64,000 nt of DNA from Myxococcota bacterium (GCA_022842935.1 JALHOP010000010.1:232144-296143); one strand, 5' to 3'. Counted from the first letter of the stretch, positions 8,484 to 18,775 are shown. Program-made: numbers and translations. The notes: generated by a model not told the origin, from the sequence alone.

Positions 8484-10844
8484 TCACGGCAAGTCGTAAG
8501 GCCCGCACGATGGTGGCTCTGTGGTGCGCCCCTCGCCGGCAATATCCTCACCGACCGGAACGCAGGGCTGCATTGCGCAATTACCCGAGGTGTCAGCCCC
8601 CACGCGCAGAGCGGCACGATCGAGCGGATTCGCTGGCCGATAGTCGTTGTCGGCGAGGGTTAACGGGTCGCCGTCAGGCCCGGCGAGATTGGGGAGCAAC
8701 TCCGCCCTCGTGCGGGAAACGAACACGTTCCCCGTTGAGTCGCCACAGCCCATTTGGGAAGGGCTCACAAAGCCAAGGTCGAAGGCGCTAATGCTGGTGG
8801 CTGGGGCGGTCGTGACAAGGGCGTTATGGAGCAGGAGTGTCCCTCGGTAGGATAGATCCTCGTCACCAGGGCCAATCTGGCACAAATTGGGGAACGCGGG
8901 GCTGGTGTTTCCTCCGGAGACCAAGATGTTGTTAACGAGTGTGTAGTTGTACGGCATGCAGCTGGTCGCGCAATTCGGGCAACGAATGAACACTACCGGG
9001 TCTTCTGAGCCAGGCGTTCCCAGAAGCAGGGAATGGTAGACGTCAACGGCTGCTTCTTCTCCATCCGCGCTAAGAGCGGCTCCGAAGCCGCCGGTCGCGG
9101 GCGAAATCACCGAGTTGACGATTCGCCCGCGGGCTCGCGGTCCCTCGAGCCTTATGCCGCTGCCAGTCGAAGGGCTACTGGTGCTCGCGACGACACTGCG
9201 TTCAAGAACTAACGTGGAGTCTTCAAATGCTCTGATGCAGGTCGAGCCGGAGAAGCCGCGGCCGACAAAGACCGAGCTGTTGCTCACGCTCAGGCTCGCG
9301 CGTTGCACCGAGATTCCAGTTGCAGCGCCAATCTGAAAAGAGGCAGCGTTGTCACCCGTTGTAACTCTCGAGCCCTCGAGCATCGCTGAGCCACCCACGA
9401 CCACGATGCCGTTGAGGTTCAAGCCTGCAACGCCGACGAGCTGCGATCGCACAATGCTGATGGAACTGCGCATCGATTGCAGAATGGCCGTGCCGTTTGC
9501 GTCCGTTCTGCCACCCAGCGGTCCGCTCGGTAAGTAGAATCGGAGAGTGCTGTCGCGAAACGTGACCCCGGCGTCCAGAATAGAGACGACTGAAACGTCA
9601 TCGAGCGCCACTTCGGAAATCTCGACGTTCTCGAAGGTCACATTCGTCGAGCCGACGACCGTCACTGCTGCCGAACCGAGCCCATCAGTCAGCGAACAGT
9701 TTCGAACCGTCACGGACGGTGATCGCGTAACGAACAAGGCCCCCAGAGCGTTGACGCTTGTGATGGTCGTCGGGTGCTCGGAGGGCAAGCTAGCGCCAAA
9801 CGCCGTGTCGTATCCGCACTCGATCGTCACTGGGGTACGGACGAGCAGCGACTCCAAGTACGGCGAGGGTCGACCGGCGACCAAGACGTTGGAGACGCCG
9901 GTATTCTCGGCGAGCGAGAGAGCCGCCCCCAAGGCGTACAACGGTTGCTCGCGCGTTCCGAAGCCCCCGCTGCAGTCCGCAACGTCGGCCGGGCAGGACA
10001 CGTAGATGGTGTCCTGGAAGAGATGGATCGCTCGTACCCCCGACGAAGCATCGCTTGACTGAACGTCGCTGCGTACGCGCCAATAGTACGTTCCATCACG
10101 GCTCAACACGATGTTCACACTGGTCGCGGGTGCATCGACTACGATGGGATCTTGCGCTGGCGTGAGGAAGTCCGCATCCAACGCCACGTCGACCGTATAG
10201 CTGCTTGCAGCGGCTCGGCCGCTCCAAGAAAGAGTCACCGCAAGACCTACGATTTGGGCGTTGTCGGGTGGTGTTACCTGGTCAGGGGCAAGCTCGTCAG
10301 GCGAGAGGCCAAAGCCGCGAAACTCCGCGCGCGGGTCCGCTGCTGCGCGCCCCGCGATGTCGCGGACTCCGGCGGCGAGGAGCGTATACGAACGCGCCGG
10401 AATCTGTTCACTCGTTTCGAGCAAGACACTGACCGTGTCGTCGCGCAGGGCCGCTGTGCGCACCGTCAAGTCAGCAACAGTGTAACTGGCGAGATCTCTT
10501 ACGGAGTCCTCGAGAAGGGGGACGTCGTACTCGAGAACCACAGTGGTTGGGGCGCTTGGGGTGACCCGCAGCAAGGTCGGACCGTCGACGTTGAGGAGAT
10601 CTTGGGAGACGCACAGACCAGTCTGCGCGCACACAGCTAGCCCTCTCGGACAGTCACGGTCGTCGCGGCATGTGACGACACTTCCATCGGGGACCGCTAA
10701 GCTCGGGCTGCACGCCAACGCGGTCAGGCAAAGACTTACGGTGAGCGCGAAGTCCCGCTTGTGCGAGCCGCATGTCCCTACGGACGTGAATCGATGCGTA
10801 CGGCGGCCCTTCTGCCAGCGAACGCTTCGCCGCGAGTTCTCCAT
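8484..10844 (-). CDS. Lipoprotein with Ig-like and right-handed beta-helix repeats
   Basis: 786 residues. The N-terminus has a long basic n-region, then a hydrophobic core ending in LTALAC, a lipobox with Cys at about residue 45. A small Cys motif (CRDDRDCPRGLAVCAQTGLC) typical of myxobacterial surface proteins comes next. It is followed by one or two Ig/fibronectin-like segments (about 90-290). The long C-terminal half has repeating N/S/T/V-rich rungs (TSVNALGALFVT..., VTVRNCSLTDG, VTFENVEISEV, VTFRDSTLRF) of a parallel beta-helix, the fold found in polysaccharide-binding or lyase-like proteins. No catalytic residues are identifiable. Probably surface exposed; substrate unknown. The ATG at 10844 has only a weak ribosome site. 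Confidence 0.7.
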   Translation of the reverse strand: MENSRRSVRWQKGRRTHRFTSVGTCGSHKRDFALTVSLCLTALACSPSLAVPDGSVVTCRDDRDCPRGLAVCAQTGLCVSQDLLNVDGPTLLRVTPSAPTTVVLEYDVPLLEDSVRDLASYTVADLTVRTAALRDDTVSVLLETSEQIPARSYTLLAAGVRDIAGRAAADPRAEFRGFGLSPDELAPDQVTPPDNAQIVGLAVTLSWSGRAAASSYTVDVALDADFLTPAQDPIVVDAPATSVNIVLSRDGTYYWRVRSDVQSSDASSGVRAIHLFQDTIYVSCPADVADCSGGFGTREQPLYALGAALSLAENTGVSNVLVAGRPSPYLESLLVRTPVTIECGYDTAFGASLPSEHPTTITSVNALGALFVTRSPSVTVRNCSLTDGLGSAAVTVVGSTNVTFENVEISEVALDDVSVVSILDAGVTFRDSTLRFYLPSGPLGGRTDANGTAILQSMRSSISIVRSQLVGVAGLNLNGIVVVGGSAMLEGSRVTTGDNAASFQIGAATGISVQRASLSVSNSSVFVGRGFSGSTCIRAFEDSTLVLERSVVASTSSPSTGSGIRLEGPRARGRIVNSVISPATGGFGAALSADGEEAAVDVYHSLLLGTPGSEDPVVFIRCPNCATSCMPYNYTLVNNILVSGGNTSPAFPNLCQIGPGDEDLSYRGTLLLHNALVTTAPATSISAFDLGFVSPSQMGCGDSTGNVFVSRTRAELLPNLAGPDGDPLTLADNDYRPANPLDRAALRVGADTSGNCAMQPCVPVGEDIAGEGRTTEPPSCGPYDLP

Positions 10845-11131
10845 GGACCTATTGCTTACTCGACTGGCTTCGGCGCGTCATTCGAACTCGTAAGGGCTGA
10901 TGGCAGCGGAAAAATTCGCCACGGTGCGAAGCTAGCATAAAGGCCCCCTCGCGGGCTAAGGCGCGAGCTCAAGCACGCGTCTCCCCGGAAAAACTTCGCG
11001 TGCTCGGGCAGACCCGCTCAAGTCGGCGGGGCCATGGGTCTCATCAAAGACGCTCGAGCGGACGAGCAGCAGCGGCAGCGCCACCGCGGTGGTCCGCCAC
11101 GGCGGGGTTGCTAACCGGCGAGGTCGCGAAG

Positions 11132-12775
11132 TCAGCGCTGCTCGACCATGCCGATCTGCATATCGATGTCCGGGAACCCGCTCGGATCGCCGACCGCCCT
11201 CACGCGGCCATAGACGAAAAACAGGACGCGCTTGCCGTCAACGACCGCCACCGAGGGCTCGCCGACCACCAAGATGTCCCCAACGCCGCTCGTGGGTGCG
11301 GGGTCAAGCTCGAGCGAGGGCGCGCTCCACGAGGCCTCATCCGCTAAAGCGGCGGCAGTCGCGCCGCCCGCGTAGTGAGCACGCAACAAGCTGCTTTCGC
11401 GGCGGAAGTAGAGATAGCCATCGTCGTCGAGGAACGGCTGGGTCTCCGCGACACCCGGCTCGTTGATGATGCTCGGCAGAATGACCTTCTCCCACGTCCC
11501 TGCGGGAAAAGGGTCGCCGGAGTGGACGAACGCGGTAAGGCCGTCGGCGTCGTCATCATCGAGCGGTTCGGCGTTGCCGGCATCGAACTCGTCGTCGGTG
11601 AAGATCGCCCAGACCGCCCCGGTGGAGTCGGTCGCGAGCATGGGATTACCTTGTGTGCCGAAGGTTCCGGCGGTGCCGGTGTCGCCGAAGTCGAGTCGTG
11701 TCGACGGAAACGACGTCCCGCGCTGCGGCGGACTACCCGGCGTATACGTGCCGAGGATGGTGCTCGCATCGAGGCTGATTGGCATGGTGAAGACATCGAA
11801 CCCGCGCGTCTCGCTGTCTTGTTGTGCAAACACCGCGATATTTGGTGAAACGATGTGGAGGCCGAACGGGTTCGCGATAGCGTCCTGCGCGTCGTCGAAG
11901 GCTACGTAAAACGGCTCGGCGTAGCTCCCGTCGGTCTGCCGGCGAAAACCATAGAACATGGTCATCGGCGCGACGATCGGCGCTTCCTCGTCGCCTAGAC
12001 CGTACAGGTTGGAGTTGTGGCGCCAGGTGCCGGTGGCGACGTCGATGCGACCCACGAAAAAACCGGGTCGCTCGGGCGCCGCATAGGGGCCGATGGTCGT
12101 GTCAATCCACGGATGCGTACAGCGATCCGGGTCGAGCCGAAGCCCGCCACAACCACCGCTCGCCCGCGGCAACGCAGCGAGAAAGAATCCGCTAAAGTAG
12201 ACAGGCCCGAATTGCACGAACAAAACACCGCCATCCGCCGTGACGTTCGCGCCATCCTCGTAGCCGGCCGTGTTGACGAGACCCTCGACCATCCTCGGCT
12301 GGCCCCAAGCGTCGCCCACGTACTGCAACACCAGCGCGGTCCGGCGCACCGTCAAATCAGCGAACCCAACCGTGATAGCGTACTCGCCAGTGCCATCGGG
12401 AGTGATGACCGCGGTGTAGTCTCCACCTCCAGCATCGTTGATGGTGCCCACGCTTCCTCGCGATGACGTCACCGTCACCGCGGCCGCGGCGACGCCGAGC
12501 CCGTGGTCGGTCAGGCGGGCACCGACGACTATCGGGCTCGGTTGGGTCGTGGTGCCGCGGGTCAGGCGAACCGTGAGCACGTAAGCGTTACCGCATGGTT
12601 CGCAAACACTCGGGTCGCCGTCGGTCGGATCCTCATCCGTCGGCTGCTCATCCGTCGGCTGGTCATCGGTCAGTTGCTCGTCGGTCGTGTCGTCGTCAGC
12701 CGCGGCGGGCGGAGACAGATCGCGCCCCCGGCAAGCCATCAACAATGACATCGTCAGCAGGACAAGAGCGCGCAT
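11132..12775 (-). CDS. Surface lipoprotein with acidic repeat linker and Ig-like domain
   Basis: 547 residues. MRALVLLTMSLLMAC is a short lipoprotein signal with the lipid-modified Cys at residue 15. GAGAGG lies just before the ATG. An acidic linker of five Thr-Asp pentapeptide units spans residues 31-55. Then comes an invasin/filamin-type Ig-like domain (about 65-150; SPIVVGARLTDHGLGVAAAAVTV is spread over it). The remaining roughly 390 residues are rich in beta-strands and Gly/Asp turns and resemble a propeller-like or repeat-containing ectodomain. I do not recognise a precise family. It is likely on the outer membrane surface. The 287 bases upstream of its neighbour (10845-11131) hold no gene that I can support. 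Confidence 0.65.
   Translation of the reverse strand: MRALVLLTMSLLMACRGRDLSPPAAADDDTTDEQLTDDQPTDEQPTDEDPTDGDPSVCEPCGNAYVLTVRLTRGTTTQPSPIVVGARLTDHGLGVAAAAVTVTSSRGSVGTINDAGGGDYTAVITPDGTGEYAITVGFADLTVRRTALVLQYVGDAWGQPRMVEGLVNTAGYEDGANVTADGGVLFVQFGPVYFSGFFLAALPRASGGCGGLRLDPDRCTHPWIDTTIGPYAAPERPGFFVGRIDVATGTWRHNSNLYGLGDEEAPIVAPMTMFYGFRRQTDGSYAEPFYVAFDDAQDAIANPFGLHIVSPNIAVFAQQDSETRGFDVFTMPISLDASTILGTYTPGSPPQRGTSFPSTRLDFGDTGTAGTFGTQGNPMLATDSTGAVWAIFTDDEFDAGNAEPLDDDDADGLTAFVHSGDPFPAGTWEKVILPSIINEPGVAETQPFLDDDGYLYFRRESSLLRAHYAGGATAAALADEASWSAPSLELDPAPTSGVGDILVVGEPSVAVVDGKRVLFFVYGRVRAVGDPSGFPDIDMQIGMVEQR
11341..11352. repeat. CCGCTAAAGCGG inverted repeat (recurrent motif copy)
   Basis: Full copy of the recurrent motif in the Ig-like lipoprotein gene; coding strand GCT TTA GCG GAT (Ala-Leu-Ala-Asp), using TTA. 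A half-site lies at 12189-12197 in the same gene. Confidence 0.6.
12611..12685 (-). repeat. Five-unit, 15-base tandem repeat coding TD-x-x-P pentapeptides
   Basis: Residues 31-55 of the lipoprotein read TDEQL, TDDQP, TDEQP, TDEDP, TDGDP. Each is a 15-base unit with partly conserved codons, giving an acidic spacer between the lipid anchor and the first domain. Such repeats can change copy number by slippage. Confidence 0.75.
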
Positions 12776-12973
12776 GACCTACCTCTCACGGTAGCACATG
12801 GGTTGCTCCACGCGACATTTCAAAACGGGGTGCGATAGCCAGCCGGCGGCAGCGTGCGTCGGGCAAGCGATGAGGCGAGAAATACGGGGCCGGGCCCTGC
12901 GTGGTCGCGGCCGCGAAGCGTTGCACGACATCTCGCGCATCCATCAAACGCAGGTCACCGGCCCCTTCGCGGT

Positions 12974-15900
12974 CTAGGGCTCGTACGCAAGCACCGGGGA
13001 CAGCCAGCGCTCGGCTTCGGCTTTGGTCATACCCTTGCGCCTGGCGTAGTCGCTCACCTGGTCGGCGCCGATGCGACCAACCCCGAAGTAGCGCGCCTCG
13101 GGATGGCTAAAGTACATGCCACTGACCGCGGCCGATGGCCACATCGCCATGCTCTCGGTGAGCGAAAGTCCAATGGCACGCTCGACGTCCATGAGTTGCC
13201 ACAACAGCAGCTTCTCGGTGTGATCTGGACAGGCGGGGTAACCGGGAGCGGGGCGAATTCCGCGATAGCGTTCTTCTATGAGGTCCTGTTTCGAGAGGCT
13301 CTCGACGATGGCGCATTCGCGACGAGCACGCTCATGCAGCATTTCGGCGAGCGCTTCGGCCAGTCGGTCGGCGAGGGCTTTCGCCATGATGGCGTTGTAG
13401 TCATCGTGATCGGCTTCGAACTTACGAACCAGCGCGTCGACACCATGCCCCGCCGTCACAGCAAAAGCGCCCACGTAATCGGGCACGCTACCGGTCGGTG
13501 CCACGAAGTCCGCAAGAGCGAGCGACTTCTCGTCGGCGGTTCGTAGGCGTTGTTGGCGCAAGGTGTGCCAGCGCATGCGCTCCTTGGTGCGCGTCTCGTC
13601 CGTATAGAGCACGATGTCGTCGCCATCGCGTGCCGCGGGGAAGAAGCCATAGACCGCTTTGGCGGTGAAGAGCTCTTCATCGACGATACGGGTCAATAAC
13701 TTCTCAGCGTTCGCGAAGAGCTCACGCGCCGTGGGACCGACGTCTGGCTTATTCAGGATCTGGGGATAGATGCCCTTGAGCTCCCAAGCGTGGAAGAACG
13801 GCGTCCAGTCGATGTAGGGAACGATGTCGGCAAGCGGTACCCTTTCGAGGGCGCGCACACCGAGGAAGCCCGGTTTCGCCACGGTCGTCGCATCGAAACG
13901 CAGCTGTTCACGACGCTCAACCGCGTTGGCGTAGGACACGACGTCGCCACCTTGGCTCGCACGATGAGCATCGCGGAGGGACTTCTGCTCGTCACGAACA
14001 CCCGGCGTATAGGCCGCGAGGTTGTTCTTGACGTTGCCTACGACTGTGACCGCGCGCGACGCATCACGCACGTGCACGGTGAGGCCCTCGTATTGAGGGG
14101 CGATCTTGACCGCAGTGTGCTTGTTGCTCGTCGTGGCGCCGCCGATGAGCAACGGAATGGTCATCCCACGGCGCTGCATCTCCTTGGCGACGTGCACCAT
14201 CTCGTCGAGAGACGGCGTGATGAGGCCGGAGAGTCCGAGCACGTCGGCCTTCTCGGCGGCCGCGGTGTCGAGGATCTTCTCGGCAGGAACCATGACACCG
14301 AGGTCGACAATCTCGTACCCGTTACAGCCGAGCACGACTCCGACGATGTTCTTGCCAATGTCGTGGACGTCGCCCTTGACGGTCGCGAGGACGATCTTGC
14401 CTTGAGAGGTGGCGCCTGTCGCTTGCTTTTCGGCCTCCATGTACGGCTGCAGGTACGCGACGGACTTCTTCATCACCCGCGCGCTCTTGACGACCTGCGG
14501 CAGAAACATCTTGCCGGCGCCAAAGAGGTCGCCGACGACATCCATGCCCGCCATCAACGGCCCTTCGATGACCTTCAGCGGTCGCTCGTACTTCACACGC
14601 GCTTCTTCTGTGTCGGCGTCGATGTAGTCGACGATGCCAGCGACGAGAGCGTGCTTCAGGCGCTCCTCGACTGGCTGGTTGCGCCAGGAGAGATCGGCTT
14701 CCGTTTTCGCGGTCTCGCCGGTGTGTGACTGCGCGTAGGCGATGAGCTCTTCGGTCGCCTCGGCGCGACGCGCGAAGATCACGTCTTCGAGGAGGTCACG
14801 GAGCTTTGCGGGCACCTCGTCGTAGACCATCAGGTGCCCGGCGTTGACGATCCCCATGTCGAGGCCGGCTTTGATGGCGTGAAAAAGGAAAACCGCGTTC
14901 ATCGCCTGCCGAACGTGCTCGTTACCCCTGAAAGCGAACGAGAGATTGCTAATCCCGCCGCTGACCTTGGCAAGCGGGAAACGCTTTTTGAGCTCGCGCG
15001 TCGCCTCGATGAAGTCGAGGCCGTAGCGCGCGTGCTCTTCCATGCCAGTCGCGATGGTGAGGACGTTCGGATCGAAGATGATGTCCTGTGGCGCGACCCC
15101 AACCTTCTCCGTGAGGATATGGTAGGCACGGCCAAGAATGTTGAGGCGCCGGTCGAAATCGGCGGCCTGCCCTTCTTCGTCGAAGGCCATGACGACCATA
15201 GCGGCGCCGTAACGCTGAATGACGCGGGCACGCTCGATGAACGTTGCCTCGCCATCCTTGAGCGAGATCGAGTTGACGATGCACTTGCCTTGGACACACT
15301 TGAGGCCAGCCTCGAGGACCTTGAAGTCGGAGCTGTCGATCATGATCGGCAGCCGCGCCACATCGGGCTCGGACGCGACCATGTTCAGGAACGTCGTCAT
15401 GGCCTGAACTGCGTCGAGCATACCCTCGTCCATGTTGACGTCGAGGACGTTGGCACCGCCACTCGCCTGCTGGCGCGCAACGTCGAGCGCCGCCTCGAAG
15501 TCGCCAGCGAGCACGAGACGGGCAAAGCGTCGGGAGCCAGTGACGTTGGTGCGCTCTCCCACGATCGTGAAATTGCTCTCCGGTCGCAACACTAGCGCTT
15601 CCAAACCGCTATAGCGCGTCATCGCGTCCGCCTGCGCTGAAGGCACGCGACGCGGCGGCAGCGCTTCGAGCTCCCTGGCAATGGCCGCGATGTGCGCGGG
15701 GGTGGTGCCGCAGCAGCCTCCGACGATGTTGAGCCAGCCCTCCCGTGCGAAGCTCCCGAGATCGGCCGCGATGTCTTGCGGCCCCTCGTCGTATTCACCG
15801 AAGGCATTGGGGAGGCCGGCGTTGGGATAGCAGCTCGTGTAGCCAGGGTTGAGGCGCGACAATTCCTCGACGTAGGGACGCATCGCCTTCGGGCCAAGCG

Positions 15901-16642
15901 CGCAATTCAGGCCAATCGAGAACGGGTTGTAGCGCGCGACGGAGGTAAAAAACGCCTCGAGGGTTTGCCCGCTCAGCGTACGACCGCTCGCGTCCGTGAT
16001 GGTGACGCTGACGAGGACCGGGAGACGCGTTTTTCGCTCGGCAAAGAGGCGCTCGATAGCGGCAAGCGCGGCCTTCGCGTTCAACGTGTCGAAGATGGTC
16101 TCGGGCAACAGCACATCGACGCCGCCATCCATCAACGCAGAAGCTTGCTCGTGGTACGCGCGCTCGAGCTCATCGAAGCTAACCGCACGAAAGGCCGGGT
16201 TGTTCACATCCGGAGACATCGATGCCGTTCGGTTCGTCGGCCCAATGGCGCCAGCCACGAAGCGTCGTTTACCCGTCTCGCGGGCGACTTCATCCGCCGC
16301 CTCGCGGGCGACCTTGGCGGCAGCGAGGTTGATAGCGCGACAGTCGTTCTCGAGACCGTAGTCGAGCATCGAGATGGAATTGGCGTTGAAGCTGTTGGTT
16401 TCGATCATGTCGGCGCCGGCGAGCAAGAAGTCGCGGTGGATCGCCTTGATGACGTCGGGCCGCGTTACGACGAGCAGGTCGTTACAGCCGCGCAGCTCGC
16501 GGGTGTGGTTCGCGTAGGCGGCGCCGCGGAAGTCCTTCTCGGACAGCGCGTAGCCCTGGATCATCGTACCCATCGCCCCGTCGAGGACCAGGTGGCGCTC
16601 GCGGAGGATTCGTTCGAGGGCGTCGAAAGCAGGGGATCGCAT
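12974..16642 (-). CDS. metH: Cobalamin-dependent methionine synthase
   Basis: 1222 residues, full length (E. coli MetH is 1227). Transfers the methyl group of 5-methyltetrahydrofolate via cobalamin to homocysteine, making methionine in the cytoplasm. The homocysteine domain (about 1-330) has zinc ligands C247, C310 and C311 (LNCALGP, GGCCGTT). The folate domain is about 355-620 ([22 protein letters not shown]). The cobalamin domain is about 650-890 with GDVHDIGKN, whose H760 is the lower axial ligand. The C-terminal reactivation domain (about 900-1222) keeps RxxxGY-type residues ([17 protein letters not shown]) that bind S-adenosylmethionine. The start has AAGAG nearby. No cobalamin riboswitch could be recognised upstream. 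Confidence 0.97.
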   Translation of the reverse strand: MRSPAFDALERILRERHLVLDGAMGTMIQGYALSEKDFRGAAYANHTRELRGCNDLLVVTRPDVIKAIHRDFLLAGADMIETNSFNANSISMLDYGLENDCRAINLAAAKVAREAADEVARETGKRRFVAGAIGPTNRTASMSPDVNNPAFRAVSFDELERAYHEQASALMDGGVDVLLPETIFDTLNAKAALAAIERLFAERKTRLPVLVSVTITDASGRTLSGQTLEAFFTSVARYNPFSIGLNCALGPKAMRPYVEELSRLNPGYTSCYPNAGLPNAFGEYDEGPQDIAADLGSFAREGWLNIVGGCCGTTPAHIAAIARELEALPPRRVPSAQADAMTRYSGLEALVLRPESNFTIVGERTNVTGSRRFARLVLAGDFEAALDVARQQASGGANVLDVNMDEGMLDAVQAMTTFLNMVASEPDVARLPIMIDSSDFKVLEAGLKCVQGKCIVNSISLKDGEATFIERARVIQRYGAAMVVMAFDEEGQAADFDRRLNILGRAYHILTEKVGVAPQDIIFDPNVLTIATGMEEHARYGLDFIEATRELKKRFPLAKVSGGISNLSFAFRGNEHVRQAMNAVFLFHAIKAGLDMGIVNAGHLMVYDEVPAKLRDLLEDVIFARRAEATEELIAYAQSHTGETAKTEADLSWRNQPVEERLKHALVAGIVDYIDADTEEARVKYERPLKVIEGPLMAGMDVVGDLFGAGKMFLPQVVKSARVMKKSVAYLQPYMEAEKQATGATSQGKIVLATVKGDVHDIGKNIVGVVLGCNGYEIVDLGVMVPAEKILDTAAAEKADVLGLSGLITPSLDEMVHVAKEMQRRGMTIPLLIGGATTSNKHTAVKIAPQYEGLTVHVRDASRAVTVVGNVKNNLAAYTPGVRDEQKSLRDAHRASQGGDVVSYANAVERREQLRFDATTVAKPGFLGVRALERVPLADIVPYIDWTPFFHAWELKGIYPQILNKPDVGPTARELFANAEKLLTRIVDEELFTAKAVYGFFPAARDGDDIVLYTDETRTKERMRWHTLRQQRLRTADEKSLALADFVAPTGSVPDYVGAFAVTAGHGVDALVRKFEADHDDYNAIMAKALADRLAEALAEMLHERARRECAIVESLSKQDLIEERYRGIRPAPGYPACPDHTEKLLLWQLMDVERAIGLSLTESMAMWPSAAVSGMYFSHPEARYFGVGRIGADQVSDYARRKGMTKAEAERWLSPVLAYEP

Positions 16643-16695
16643 GGCGCACTCTTAGCAAGTGCGTCACGGCTCAGGAAGGCCGTGGGGCGTAACGA

Positions 16696-16729
16696 ACGGT
16701 GGCGCCCGCCCGACAACGGGCGCCACCGT
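16696..16729 (-). terminator. Strong 13-bp perfect hairpin after the orphan module stop
   Basis: ACGGTGGCGCCCG (16696-16708) is the exact reverse complement of 16717-16729, with an 8-base loop. On the minus strand it starts at the TGA (16731-16729) of the orphan EF-hand-protein module and ends about 50 bases before metH. It sits where an intrinsic terminator would, but only a weak T-rich stretch (TTCGTTACG) follows. A structured leader for metH is the alternative. Confidence 0.55.
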
Positions 16730-16908
16730 CATTGAGCGCGGGATCCGTTGGTCACGGGGACCTGGCTTTGAAGACCGGCTGCGACCCTGGCCGTGGTGGC
16801 GGCCAGATCGTCGGAGTCGGCATCTTCGCCAGACCAGACGTCTTCCGCGACGTGCTGTACCCCGTCTTGAATGAACGTCGATCGCATGAGCATTTCACCG
16901 CCGGTGTT
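16729..16908 (-). pseudogene. Orphan C-terminal module, paralogue of the EF-hand protein 3' region
   Basis: Translating the minus strand from 16908 gives 59 residues and a TGA. The first part (NTGGEMLMRSTFIQDG, then HVAEDVW) is plainly homologous to residues about 498-542 of the adjacent EF-hand protein (NDRGEMIMRSTFTQNG, then HVSEDVW). After the shared VAA the tails diverge. The module begins only seven bases past that gene's stop, in a different frame. It has no start codon or ribosome site of its own and an in-frame TGA lies just upstream. Many differences are at third codon positions, which suggests the copy evolved as coding sequence for a long time before losing its 5' part. Confidence 0.6.
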
Positions 16909-16915
16909 TGAGACG

Positions 16916-18697
16916 TTAGGCGCGGAATCCCGACGTCAGCAGTACGAACCGCGACTCCTGTGCCAGGCCGTCGGCGCGGCGCACCTGCTCGACGTTTTGC
17001 GCCACGTTATCGACCTCGGCGAGGGTCGCATCGATCCGGGCGATCATGTTGGCTAGCGCACGGTCCGACGCGTCCGCCGCGACGGTCGCGGCTGTCGCCT
17101 CGAGATTCGGCTGGCGCGGATCCTCCGCGAACCACACATCTTCGGAGACGTGTTTCTCGCCGTTCTGCGTGAACGTCGAGCGCATGATCATCTCGCCGCG
17201 GTCGTTGGCGGTTAGCTCCATCTTGAGGTCAATCTCGCTGACACCGAGCTGGGCGAGAGTCTTGAGCTCGCCAGCTTCAACCTTGGCATCTCCGTCATCG
17301 ATCCAGCTCTTCAGGCCATCGAGCTCGTTACCGCTCAACTTGCCATCGCCGTTGGCGTCGAGAGCCTTCATCTTCTCGTAGCCATTCAGATACTTGCCGC
17401 CCTCGTCGCCAAAAAGCCGCTTGCCATCGATCTCTCCGTGAGTAGAAGCCGCGGCAGATGCTCCGCCATCGCGGTCATCCACCAGCATGCCGTCGCCATC
17501 GCCGCTCATCCACTCGATGCGTTCCTTCACGCCATCGGCATCGAGGTCGAAGTCGACAGTGGCACTGACTTCGTTGTCGGCACGGTACTTGGCGGTGCTG
17601 TTGCCGGTGACCCCTAGCCCCCCGTCGTGGTTGAGGTCGAGCATGACCGGCGAGCCGGTCTGGGAAGCAGCGCCCGAGAGCTCGCTCGACGCCTGGCTCA
17701 AGCTCGACGAGGTGGCGCCCGACAAGCTCACCTGATTGGTCGAGCCTTGACCGAAGGCTGTCTGGCGGTTCGCCGAGCCTGCGTCGTTGGTCATGCGACC
17801 CTTGATGAGCGTCGCACCGCTTCCACGTGCCGGACTCCGCGCGCCAGAGGCGCCACCCTCTTCTGCGTCGGCAGCCGCGACGTCCGAGCCGGTGGCCCGC
17901 GCATTACTTCGGTAGCGATCCATGGTGCGCGCCAGAACACGGGACAAGCCGGCTGCCGCGGACCGCAGCTGCTGCGCTGTCGCACCCTTAGCGTCGATGC
18001 CTGCCAAGTATTGGCCCGACGCCTCTTGGCCTCGTCCGTTGTACGAGAAGTGCCCAACGATATTGAACTTGCCCTCGGGCAGGTAGCCCATCTCCATGAG
18101 AGTCGCGAGCCGCTCCATACGGAGCTGCTGCGCCACCACCGAACGACGATTCGGTCGGCCTTGCTCGACCATTTCGGCTGCCTTATCCGCCATGGCGTTG
18201 GGGTCGTTGACGAGTCTGGCGCCCTCTTCGACATTGGCGCGCAGCTCCTCGACGGTGACCTTGCCGGTGCGCAACATTTCGATCGCGGAGGCGAGCTCGC
18301 CCTCGGTGAAGCCGATGCCGGGAAATGCCTTGGAGTAGATATCGATGACCGCCTCTATGGCATCGGCCTTCGACATCACGGCGTCTGGCTGAATCGTGGC
18401 GTCGGCACGCGCGCGCCGCTCGGCGAGCGTCTCGCGCGTCGTGCTCAGCGCCGTTCCGACCTGATGCACCACATCGGCATTCGTGGCGGCACGGCCGGAG
18501 TCGGCGACGCGATGCACACCGGTCGTGCTACCGGCTCCCGTTGCCAGGTCGGCGCGCATGACGCGGTCGACGTGGTCGAGCTCGAATGTATCGCCGCGGG
18601 TCAAAGCGGGCTTCAATGATCCGTTCGCGACGGCGCGGTCCGCTTCAGCGGGCGCACCCAGCCGTCGAACGGTGGTGGTACCGTTCACGAGAGACAT
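16916..18697 (-). CDS. Calcium-binding EF-hand protein, unknown role
   Basis: 593 residues from the ATG at 18697, chosen because GGAGAAAA precedes it by five bases; the frame open to 18757 has no such signal. There is no signal peptide. The N-terminal half is helical and Ala/Arg/Glu-rich. Residues about 285-345 are a Ser/Gly/Ala-rich linker. Then come Asp-rich segments: DLNHDGGLG (354-362), DLDADGVKERIEW (384-396), GDGDGMLVDDRD (399-410) and a canonical EF loop DANGDGKLSGNE (447-458), followed by DDGDAKVEAGE. This order, ending in LFGD, resembles the EF-hand modules of some large secreted bacterial calcium-binding proteins. It lies 78 bases downstream of gltH on the same strand and may be the last gene of that operon. 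Confidence 0.7.
   Translation of the reverse strand: MSLVNGTTTVRRLGAPAEADRAVANGSLKPALTRGDTFELDHVDRVMRADLATGAGSTTGVHRVADSGRAATNADVVHQVGTALSTTRETLAERRARADATIQPDAVMSKADAIEAVIDIYSKAFPGIGFTEGELASAIEMLRTGKVTVEELRANVEEGARLVNDPNAMADKAAEMVEQGRPNRRSVVAQQLRMERLATLMEMGYLPEGKFNIVGHFSYNGRGQEASGQYLAGIDAKGATAQQLRSAAAGLSRVLARTMDRYRSNARATGSDVAAADAEEGGASGARSPARGSGATLIKGRMTNDAGSANRQTAFGQGSTNQVSLSGATSSSLSQASSELSGAASQTGSPVMLDLNHDGGLGVTGNSTAKYRADNEVSATVDFDLDADGVKERIEWMSGDGDGMLVDDRDGGASAAASTHGEIDGKRLFGDEGGKYLNGYEKMKALDANGDGKLSGNELDGLKSWIDDGDAKVEAGELKTLAQLGVSEIDLKMELTANDRGEMIMRSTFTQNGEKHVSEDVWFAEDPRQPNLEATAATVAADASDRALANMIARIDATLAEVDNVAQNVEQVRRADGLAQESRFVLLTSGFRA
18640..18651. repeat. CCGCTTCAGCGG inverted repeat (recurrent motif copy)
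   Basis: A 5-bp inverted repeat with TC centre inside the EF-hand protein gene, one copy of a motif family found throughout the window. On the coding strand it reads GCT GAA GCG GAC (Ala-Glu-Ala-Asp). Confidence 0.6.
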
Positions 18698-18702
18698 GGC
18701 GG

Positions 18703-18710
18703 TTTTCTCC
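18703..18710 (-). promoter_or_regulatory. Ribosome-binding site of the EF-hand protein
   Basis: GGAGAAAA on the minus strand, five bases before the ATG at 18697. It decides the start and removes 20 residues from the longest open frame. Confidence 0.6.
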
Positions 18711-18775
18711 AGCGCAATGGTGGTTACGCTTGGTGTGGCACTCGTACATACCCACACAGCCGGACACGCGGCTGG

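Noticed and set aside
13790-16735. Long plus-strand frames (13790-14728, 14834-15595, 15692-16735)
   Set aside because: They mirror metH and follow its codon structure; composition is His/Arg/Asp-rich as expected for a complement of GC-rich coding DNA.
16643-16915. Cobalamin or SAM riboswitch upstream of metH
   Set aside because: I looked for B12-box-like sequence and a SAM-I style kink and saw neither; the space is filled by the orphan module and hairpin.
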